Source: an uncultured Ruminococcus sp.
GTDB lineage: Bacteria; Bacillota; Clostridia; Oscillospirales; Ruminococcaceae
Length of the DNA: 64,000 nt
Reading direction: 5' to 3'
Assembly: GCA_937926145.1 (NCBI GenBank)
Contig: CALANW010000165.1
Location: 1-64,000 of the forward strand
In this document: positions 57,871-64,000 of the stretch, piece by piece
How the letters are laid out: each line of letters starts with the position of its first letter
Numbering within the stretch: the first letter of the stretch is position 1
Notes under the pieces: model-generated
Seen by the model: only the letters and a program-made list of their open reading frames with translations
The model's database searches: none
What the model was told of the DNA's origin: nothing
Translations under genes and position numbers: made by a program

Positions 57871-58652
57871 TTTTTACAGTTAAAGATATTCTTGCCGAAA
57901 TGGATAAAATAGCACCGCTCTCACTTATGCAAAAGGGCGACAACTCGGGACTTTTGGCAGGTCTGCCGAGCGATAAGGCAACGAAAGTTCTTGCCGCTCT
58001 CGACATCACGAACGAGGTCGTTGAGGAAGCCATTGCAAAGGGCGCTGATGTTATTATTTCCCACCACCCCGTGATTTATCACCCACTGTACTCGCTTTCG
58101 GACGAAAATCCTGCCTGCCGCGCGATGAAGCACGGTATCGCCTGCCTTTGCTTTCACTCGCCGCTCGACCTTGCAAGGGGCGGCATAAACGATATCATTT
58201 TCGATATGCTCAAAGAGCCGTTCGGACTTTGCGATTCGGAGGCTTATGTTGAAGAAGTCGGCGGAGGCTTCGGCTACGGACTTGTTTGCAGACTTGAAAA
58301 GGCAATTGAGCCAGAAAAAGCCGCAAAAAAGCTCAAAAACATATTTAAATGCACCGTTGTGCGCTTCACGAGGGGCGGAAAGCCGATAGAAAAGCTTGCG
58401 TTCTGCTCGGGCGGTGCGGGAAGTATGCTCCCAGATGCACTCAGGCTCGGTGCGGACGCATACATCACGGGCGATGTCAAGCACGATCAGATGATAACGG
58501 CGCTCAACAGCGGTGTTACGCTCTTCGACTGCGGACATTTCCACACGGAGAACATTGTTATCCCGTATCTTGCTCAGCGTTTTGCGGAAGATATGCCCGA
58601 ACTGCCGTTTGAGATCGCGGAATGTTCGGCTGATCCTTGTGATTATGTGTGA
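57867..58652 (+). CDS. Nif3-like dinuclear metal-centre protein
   Basis: A 261-residue member of the NIF3/YqfO family without the central insertion found in longer Firmicutes versions. Metal ligands are visible in ISHHPVIYHPL, HSPLDLARGGIND and near the C-terminus in DCGHFHTENIV. Related proteins (YbgI type) act as dinuclear-metal hydrolases, but the physiological role is debated. It is translationally coupled to trmK by ATGA. Confidence 0.9.
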   Translation: MIFTVKDILAEMDKIAPLSLMQKGDNSGLLAGLPSDKATKVLAALDITNEVVEEAIAKGADVIISHHPVIYHPLYSLSDENPACRAMKHGIACLCFHSPLDLARGGINDIIFDMLKEPFGLCDSEAYVEEVGGGFGYGLVCRLEKAIEPEKAAKKLKNIFKCTVVRFTRGGKPIEKLAFCSGGAGSMLPDALRLGADAYITGDVKHDQMITALNSGVTLFDCGHFHTENIVIPYLAQRFAEDMPELPFEIAECSADPCDYV

Positions 58653-58682
58653 CTATGTTTTTCACAAAATAGGGGCATAATA

Positions 58683-58905
58683 AATTCGGAATGCGGAATG
58701 CGGAATTCGGAATTATCTGCATTCCGTTGGTTTGCAACGAAACCAATTACAAAACAGACCTGTTTTCAAGGAAAAATTCCTTTGAAAACAGGTCTGTTCG
58801 TTTATTTCATAAACGCTTTACGACGCAAAACGGGAAACCCATTTCCTACGGTGTTCAATATGAATTCACGGAGCTAAAATAATTCCGAATTCCGAATTCC
58901 GAATT
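58683..58905. repeat. Repeat family C, copy 1 (inverted-repeat-bounded element, 223 bp)
   Basis: The element is bounded by AATTCGGAATGCGGAAT-type and inverted ATTCCGAATTCCGAATT-type ends. It carries a strong internal hairpin (58753-58798, AACAGACCTGTTTTCAAGG and its complement). Its reverse complement aligns with the element at 61708-62041. No coding capacity. It fills most of 58653-58990. Confidence 0.8.
58753..58798. terminator. Strong hairpin inside repeat family C copy 1
   Basis: A perfect stem of about 21 bases with a short loop. Without a long T-run it may act as a transcript end or processing site for the trmK/Nif3-like unit; the homologous hairpin at 61803-61850 has a T-run. Confidence 0.6.
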
Positions 58906-58920
58906 TTTTCTCCTCCCCTC

Positions 58921-58948
58921 TTGTAAAAAGTACAAAAATATGTATAAT
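58921..58948 (+). promoter_or_regulatory. Promoter of the YfhO-like gene
   Basis: TTGTAA (58921-58926), 16 bases and TATAAT (58943-58948). The start near 58955 rules out upstream in-frame ATG codons and supports TTG at 58991 as initiator. Confidence 0.7.
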
Positions 58949-58990
58949 AGTATATGTATGCCAACTTTTTTACAGAAAGGAAAATTGATC

Positions 58991-61702
58991 TTGAAAGAAA
59001 ATAAAGCTCCGATAACTTTAAAATTCAATTTCTGGACGTTTTTATACAGCAAGAGAATCTATATCTTCGCTTTTCTTATCCCTGCGGTGGCTCTCTTTAT
59101 CGCATACGCGATTTTCGGAATTTATCCGTTCGGTCAGGAATCCGTTCTCGTTCTTGACCTCAACGGTCAGTATGTTTACTACTACGAAAATCTGCGCGAT
59201 GCTTTGCACGGCAACGGCAGCCTTGTAAACTCGTGGAGCAGAAACCTTTCGGGCGAAACGATAGGCATTTTCGCTTACTATCTCGCCAGTCCGTTTATGC
59301 TCATCGTTATGCTGCTGCCGAGGTCGATAATGACGGCTTCGATACTCATTATGCAGCTTTGCAAGGTCGGAACGGCGAGCGTTACGATGTGCCATTTCCT
59401 TGGCAATCACAAGAAAATGAGCGGCAGCACTTCGCTTATTTTCAGCGTTATCTACTCTCTTATGGCGTATATGATAGTTCAGCTCATGGACCCGATGTGG
59501 CTAGACGGACTTATTTATCTGCCGCTGATATGCAAGGGCATTGACAAGCTCGTTGACGAGAAAAAGTGGCTTTATCTTGTGATTCCGCTGACTTTGATGT
59601 TCATCGCGAACTTCTACATCGGCTGGATGATCGCAATTTTCTGCATAATTTATTTCCTTGCGTATTTCTTCTTTATCTCCGATTCGGCTGCACCTTTCAA
59701 GTTCACGAACTTTATTTACAGCGGCTCGCTTTTCGCCTGCTCGGGGTTGCTTTCGGCAATATGCTCGGCTTGGCTGCTAATTCCGCTTTACTACTCGTTA
59801 AAGCTTGGCAAATTCGAGTTTTCAACACCTAATTTTGAGATGAAAACGCAGTTCGACTTTGCGGATTTCTTTGTTGACCTGCTCCCGAACGTTTATGACA
59901 CCTGCCGCCCCGAGGGTTCGCCCGTTGTTTACTGCGGCATTCTGACGATACTTCTTGTACCGCTTTTCTTCCTCAATACGAACATCAAACTCCGCAAAAA
60001 GATAGGCTGCGGCTTGCTCACGCTGGTGCTTATCCTTTCGATGTATATGTCAACTGTGGATATCGTTTGGCACGGACTTCAAGTTCCGAACTGGCTTCCC
60101 TACCGCTACTCGTTTATGTGCAGCTTTATGTTCATCTTTATGGCTGCGCAGGCTTTCGAGCGCATCGAGGGCATCACCGCAAAGGAGATCGGCGGAATGT
60201 TCTTCGTGCTTGCGGCGTATGTTCTTTACGTTGACAAGCAGGGCTTGGAAAAAGTCACGCTCCTTGCGACGGTATGGTTCACTATCGGCTTCGGTGCGCT
60301 TTACGCTTTGCTCGTGTACCTTTACAAAAAGCACTACAACATCAAACCCGTGCCTGTCGTGATGCTCATTTTTGTCATCGGCGAGCTTATTACAAGCACT
60401 GCTTACACGCTCTTTAAAATTGACGAGGACGTCGTTTATTCCAAGGAAGCTTCATACAACCGCTATATAACCCTCGGACGAAACACCGTCAGCAAGATAT
60501 ACGATATGGACGAAGACCCCGTTTACCGCATCGAATCAAACTATCACAGAACTGTAAATGATGCAATGGCGTTTGGTTCGTTCGGCGTTTCGCACTCCAG
60601 CTCGACACTTAATTCAGGTCCTATCGAGATGCTCCACAAGCTTGGCTTCTCCTACGGCGGACATTATATAAAGTATAAGGGCTCGACCTACCTCACGGAC
60701 GCGCTCCTCGGAATCAGATATGTTATGGAAAAAGGCTCGGCAAAGCCTGACGAGAACGGAAATATCACCGTTGCCGAGAACAAGCATTATGACAAAATGG
60801 TGCTTGCAAACGGCGATAATACTGATATTTTCTATGTTTATGAGAACCCGAACGCTCTCCCGATAGCTTTTATGGCGAGCAATGATATCCTCGATGTATC
60901 GTTGGAGGGCGATAACCCGTTCATCTGCCAGAATGCGTTTTTCTCCTCGCTTTGCACCGACACAAAGGCAGAGTATTTCAAGCAGGTCGATATCGACCGT
61001 GTAGTTCCCGAGAACGCCAAGCCGTCCACATACGGCACACATACGAAGTATGTTCCGCGAATTGAGGGCGAAAATTCGCATATCGAGTTTGTCCTCACCG
61101 CCCCGACCGAGGATATGATGTACCTCTATTTCCCGTCAAGCTATGAACGAAAGATAAACCTCTGGCTCAACGGTGATTTCGTTGACTATTATTTTGAGGG
61201 CGGAAACGAAGTCATCCAGCCGCTCGGACGCTTCTCCGAGGGTGAAGAGCTTTCCGTCATCGCGACAATAACCGAGGAAAAGAACGAGGTATTTTTCGCA
61301 GACGAGTATTTCTATTACCTTGACGAAGAAGCGTTCAAGCGCTCGGTCGAGGAGCTTAAACAGCACCCTCTCGAGATCGAAAGCTTCAAGGAAAATCATA
61401 TCAAGGGTACGGTAAACGCTGACGAAGACGGAATCCTCTTCACGACTATCTCCTATGAACCCGGCTGGACGATAAAGGTAGACGGTGTAAAGACCGAGCC
61501 TGTCGAGCTTGTGGACGCGCTCATAGGGATCCCCGTTTCCGCAGGCGAGCATACCATTGAAATGTCATTCTTCCCCAAGGGAATGACGATCGGGATCATA
61601 ATCAGTATGGGCGGCGTTCTTGTCGTTGTCACCGCTGTTGTTCTCACCAAGAGAAGCAAAAAGGAAAAAACGCTCCTCGACAGACTTTATGAGGAAAACT
61701 AA
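58991..61702 (+). CDS. YfhO-family large membrane protein
   Basis: A 903-residue integral membrane protein with some 12-14 helices in the first 530 residues, followed by a large beta-rich outer domain and a final helix (about 870-890). It matches YfhO/GtrOC-like proteins: the DLNGQYVYYYENLRDALHG loop after the first helix and NPNALPIAFM, EPGWTIKVDG and GEHTIEMSFFPKG near the C-terminus. YfhO members add sugars to (lipo)teichoic acids in Firmicutes; for this copy the reaction is inference. The TTG at 58991 has AAAGGA nine bases upstream. The gene is bracketed by inverted copies of repeat family C. Confidence 0.85.
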   Translation: MKENKAPITLKFNFWTFLYSKRIYIFAFLIPAVALFIAYAIFGIYPFGQESVLVLDLNGQYVYYYENLRDALHGNGSLVNSWSRNLSGETIGIFAYYLASPFMLIVMLLPRSIMTASILIMQLCKVGTASVTMCHFLGNHKKMSGSTSLIFSVIYSLMAYMIVQLMDPMWLDGLIYLPLICKGIDKLVDEKKWLYLVIPLTLMFIANFYIGWMIAIFCIIYFLAYFFFISDSAAPFKFTNFIYSGSLFACSGLLSAICSAWLLIPLYYSLKLGKFEFSTPNFEMKTQFDFADFFVDLLPNVYDTCRPEGSPVVYCGILTILLVPLFFLNTNIKLRKKIGCGLLTLVLILSMYMSTVDIVWHGLQVPNWLPYRYSFMCSFMFIFMAAQAFERIEGITAKEIGGMFFVLAAYVLYVDKQGLEKVTLLATVWFTIGFGALYALLVYLYKKHYNIKPVPVVMLIFVIGELITSTAYTLFKIDEDVVYSKEASYNRYITLGRNTVSKIYDMDEDPVYRIESNYHRTVNDAMAFGSFGVSHSSSTLNSGPIEMLHKLGFSYGGHYIKYKGSTYLTDALLGIRYVMEKGSAKPDENGNITVAENKHYDKMVLANGDNTDIFYVYENPNALPIAFMASNDILDVSLEGDNPFICQNAFFSSLCTDTKAEYFKQVDIDRVVPENAKPSTYGTHTKYVPRIEGENSHIEFVLTAPTEDMMYLYFPSSYERKINLWLNGDFVDYYFEGGNEVIQPLGRFSEGEELSVIATITEEKNEVFFADEYFYYLDEEAFKRSVEELKQHPLEIESFKENHIKGTVNADEDGILFTTISYEPGWTIKVDGVKTEPVELVDALIGIPVSAGEHTIEMSFFPKGMTIGIIISMGGVLVVVTAVVLTKRSKKEKTLLDRLYEEN

Positions 61703-61707
61703 TAAAT

Positions 61708-62041
61708 AATTCGGAATTCGGAATTATTTTACTCCGTAAGCACACATTGAATTTCGTGGGGAACGTTCCACGTCCGCACCGCAAAGCGTTATAATATAAA
61801 CCAACAGACCTGTTTTTCAAGGAAAATCTTTGAAAGCAGGTCTATTTTTATTTACAGTATTCGCCATAAGAATTTGCCTGCGTAATTCGGAACAGCGAAC
61901 CGTCCCTTTACAGAGATTTTCCCTAAAACCACAAGGCTTGCCAACAGGCGGATATCGAATCCGCCCCTACAGAAATGGGTTTCTCAATGCAAATTTACGA
62001 AACAAAAATAATTCCGAATTTCTAATTCCGAATTCCGCATT
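61708..62041. repeat. Repeat family C, copy 2 (334 bp)
   Basis: The element begins with AATTCGGAATTCGGAATTAT five bases after the YfhO-like stop codon and ends with the inverted ATTCCGAATTCCGCATT. It contains CTCCGTAAG, a GCAAAGCGTTATAAT stretch, and a hairpin with a T-run (61803-61850, AGACCTGTTTTTCAAGG). It further has a small palindrome GGCGGAT/ATCCGCC near 61944-61966. It aligns inverted with 58683-58905 but is about 110 bases longer. No open reading frame. Confidence 0.8.
61803..61850 (+). terminator. Terminator-like hairpin in repeat family C copy 2
   Basis: AGACCTGTTTTTCAAGG pairs with CTTTGAAAGCAGGTCT and is followed by ATTTTTATTT. It can serve as terminator of the YfhO-like gene about 110 bases upstream. 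Confidence 0.75.
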
Positions 62042-62089
62042 AATTTCCTGCATATATTTATACAAAAAAACGAACGAAAGGGACTTGCT

Positions 62090-63766
62090 ATGAAAAAATC
62101 ACATAAACAAGGCTTTTTGAGCGGTTCGCTTATCCTCATTGCTTCGGCGGCGGTTTCAAAGGTCATTGGCGCGATATTCCGCATACCGCTTGCAAATCTC
62201 CTCGGCGGCGAGGGTATGGGGTATTTCTCGGCGGCTTACGGCATTTTTATGACGGTCTACGCCGTTTCGGTAACGGGTCTGCCGATCGCGGCGGCGAAGC
62301 TTACCGCAGAGCGGCTCGCAAACTCGGACAAGGACGGTGCTGCGAACGTCCGAAGCACGGCTTTGGCGCTTTGTGCTTTGTGCGGAGCTGTGTTTACATT
62401 GCTAACGCTTTTGCTTGCATATCCTTTTTGCGCGTATCTGAGCAAAAGCCCTTTGTCGGTGATAGCCGTTGCCGCTATTGCGCCGTCCATTCTTTTCAGC
62501 TGCATCACGGCGGTTTTCCGCGGCTGTGCGGAGGGTCGGAGAAATATGTACCCTACCGCCGTTTCGCAGGTCATAGAGGCGGCTGTGAAGCTTTTGTCGG
62601 GACTTGCGCTTTGCTATGCCGTGCTTAATGCACCGCGCCCGTTTTTCGTTTTGGCTGAGGCTCTCATCAAGCGTGTTCTGCCTTTTGAAGCCATACAAAA
62701 CGCTTCTGCCGATGATTTTGTGATGCCTTTGGCTGCGGCTGCGGCTGTCCTCGGCGTGACGGTTTCCTCGGCGGCAGGACTTTTATATATGCTGCTGCGC
62801 GATGCTTTCTGCAAGGAAGAAAAGCTTCGCTCTGCGCCGACTCTCCCGACCGCGCGCGAGCTTGCGATGATAATGATACCCGTTGCTTTAGGCTCGCTGA
62901 TAACGAACCTGACCTCGCTCATCGACCTTGCGACGATAATATCCTGCTTAAAAAAGGCTGTCGAAGCAAAGCCGCAGCTTTTTTCGTCTATGCTGAACGG
63001 AATTTCGCCCGAAGCAATGCCGAACTTCATCTTCGGCTGCTTTTCGGGACTTGCGGTGACGGTCTTCAATCTTATCCCGTCGTTCACGAATATGTTCGGC
63101 AAGGGTGCAGTGCCGTTCGTGGCGGAGGGATTCGCAAAAAAGGACAAAACGCTGATAGAGCAGGCTGTGATGCGCGTTATTTTCACGTCTGGGTTTATTG
63201 CCGTCCCTGCAGGGCTTGGCATCTCGGCACTCGCTCCGCAGATATTGGCGCTGCTGTTCCCCTCGCGGCAGCTTGAAGCTCTCACAGCTGCGCCCTCGCT
63301 TCGTCTGCTCGGGTTCGGAGTGATATTTCTGTCCGTTTCGTCCGTGCTTTTCGCTGTGCTTCAGGCGGCAGGAAAAGGCGATGTTCCCGTCAAGATAATG
63401 ACTGTCGGAGTTGCGGTGAAGCTTATCCTTAATCTCGCACTGATACCTATACCCGAAATAAACGCTTCGGGTGCGGCTATCTCGACCGATATTTGCTATC
63501 TGCTGATAATGTTTTTATCCTTAAAAGAGGTTTCAAAGCTTGCGGAAATCCCCCTCGGGAAGTTTTTTTCACTGCTGGCAAAGCTCGCTTTCTGCGGAGT
63601 TTTATGCGCTTTGGCGGCGGTATTATCGCAGAATTTTTTGCAGAATTTATGGGATTCTCCGCTGACGCTGTTTATTTCCGTGCCGATCGGGGTAATATTT
63701 TACATAATAAGCACACATTTAACGGGGATTTTGACCAAAACTACGTTAAAAATGCTGATTTGCTGA
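62090..63766 (+). CDS. SpoVB/MurJ-family polysaccharide flippase
   Basis: A 558-residue protein with about 14 transmembrane helices of the MOP (MVF) superfamily. The start SGSLILIASAAVSKVIGAIF and the NLLGGEGMGYFSAAYGIF block are typical of the SpoVB/YtgP group. These proteins flip lipid-linked oligosaccharides; SpoVB acts in spore cortex formation and YtgP/MurJ flips lipid II. Which role applies here is open. AAAGGGA precedes the ATG. The next gene is mazG, and the spoVB-mazG order is common in Firmicutes. Confidence 0.88.
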   Translation: MKKSHKQGFLSGSLILIASAAVSKVIGAIFRIPLANLLGGEGMGYFSAAYGIFMTVYAVSVTGLPIAAAKLTAERLANSDKDGAANVRSTALALCALCGAVFTLLTLLLAYPFCAYLSKSPLSVIAVAAIAPSILFSCITAVFRGCAEGRRNMYPTAVSQVIEAAVKLLSGLALCYAVLNAPRPFFVLAEALIKRVLPFEAIQNASADDFVMPLAAAAAVLGVTVSSAAGLLYMLLRDAFCKEEKLRSAPTLPTARELAMIMIPVALGSLITNLTSLIDLATIISCLKKAVEAKPQLFSSMLNGISPEAMPNFIFGCFSGLAVTVFNLIPSFTNMFGKGAVPFVAEGFAKKDKTLIEQAVMRVIFTSGFIAVPAGLGISALAPQILALLFPSRQLEALTAAPSLRLLGFGVIFLSVSSVLFAVLQAAGKGDVPVKIMTVGVAVKLILNLALIPIPEINASGAAISTDICYLLIMFLSLKEVSKLAEIPLGKFFSLLAKLAFCGVLCALAAVLSQNFLQNLWDSPLTLFISVPIGVIFYIISTHLTGILTKTTLKMLIC

Positions 63767-63784
63767 AGAAATTTAAAAAAACTC

Positions 63785-63813
63785 TTGAAAAAATCATAAT
63801 AATAGGTTAATAT
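63785..63813 (+). promoter_or_regulatory. Possible promoter of mazG
   Basis: TTGAAA (63785-63790), 17 bases and TAATAT (63808-63813), lying about 55 bases above the mazG ATG. Confidence 0.4.
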
Positions 63814-63865
63814 ATTATATGTGACTGAATGCGGCTATACCTTGATCGAAAGGATATCGAACGAT

Positions 63866-64000
63866 ATGGATTTTGAATTCAAAAAAAGATATGATATCAA
63901 TGATATGCTAAAAATTATGGCGATACTCCGTTCCGAAAACGGCTGCCCTTGGGATAAGGAGCAGGATCACCATTCGATACGCAAGGACTTCATCGAAGAG
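63866..64000 (+). CDS. mazG: MazG nucleoside triphosphate pyrophosphohydrolase (start only, cut by window end)
   Basis: The first 45 codons are visible, running to the window edge. LKIMAILRSENGCPWDKEQD followed by HHSIRKDFIEE is the MazG N-terminal signature (the EExxE metal-binding helix begins at the cut). MazG hydrolyses nucleoside triphosphates to monophosphates. The ATG at 63866 follows AAGGA at 11 bases; no alternative start is better. Confidence 0.85.
   Translation, partial: MDFEFKKRYDINDMLKIMAILRSENGCPWDKEQDHHSIRKDFIEE

Noticed and set aside
58940..58990. ATG-initiated N-terminal extension of the YfhO-like protein
   Set aside because: The ATG at 58940 overlaps the promoter -10 box and would lie upstream of the transcript start; the second in-frame ATG lies at the start site without a leader.

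Overview
The window looks like chromosome from a low-to-mid GC Gram-positive anaerobe of the class Clostridia, most likely an Oscillospirales/Ruminococcaceae-type gut bacterium. The evidence is strong GGAGG ribosome sites, sigma-A promoters (often extended -10), a clostridial 'reverse' rubrerythrin, AddAB instead of RecBCD, the smc-ftsY, dprA-topA-trmFO and infC-rpmI-rplT gene orders, a SpoVB-like flippase, a ClpC ATPase and a DivIVA-like protein. This placement is an inference from gene content; no 16S gene is present. No CRISPR array, rRNA, tRNA, prophage or transposase gene was seen.

Layout. 1-405: an intergenic repeat and a terminator. 406-1955 (-): a DivIVA-like coiled-coil protein and a class I fumarase beta subunit. 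2258-5362 (+): clpC, then a rubrerythrin with a DtxR-like operator. 5430-5815: a compact candidate type I toxin-antitoxin locus. 5859-11877 (-): a CPBP protease, a DUF4190-type protein, a very large hybrid sensor kinase and a translationally coupled S-component-like membrane protein. 12086-16525 (+): thiI, an unknown helical protein and an unusual MetRS-like protein. 16526-17353: inverted repeats. 17354-21493 (-): a membrane-anchored XRE regulator, a TraX-like protein and a GntR/ABC transporter operon. 21688-24311 (+): a second CPBP protein, folC and a PAP2 phosphatase.

24441-46306 (-) is a long co-directional housekeeping region: yqeG, rpsU (TTG start), leuS, rsfS, yqeK, nadD, yhbY, an insert of four small membrane or secreted proteins, rdgB, ftsY, smc, an Elp3-like radical SAM gene, rnc, plsX, two YcxB-like genes, trmFO, topA, dprA and a SpoU methylase. 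Many junctions overlap (ATGA or TAATG), so genes for genome maintenance, translation and the cell envelope are read together. 46547-47697 (-) is the IF3-L35-L20 operon behind a leader with an attenuator; its infC gene appears to start at AUA. 47957-55338 (-) is addB-addA plus a small membrane protein with an excisionase-like domain. 55472-56426 (-) holds a pseudo-rhomboid and a small membrane protein. 56815-64000 (+) holds a DUF1858 protein, trmK, a Nif3-like gene, a YfhO-type membrane protein bracketed by inverted repeat elements, a SpoVB-like flippase and the start of mazG.

Most noteworthy: (a) three copies of a roughly 240-290 bp element with three hairpins and compensatory changes; (b) two further MITE-like families; (c) the type I toxin-antitoxin candidate with an anti-Shine-Dalgarno leader; (d) an FtsY whose acidic domain is at the C-terminus; (e) the AUA-initiated infC; (f) the MetRS-like protein with a degenerate KMSKS motif. 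All function calls come from reading motifs by eye; no database search was run.
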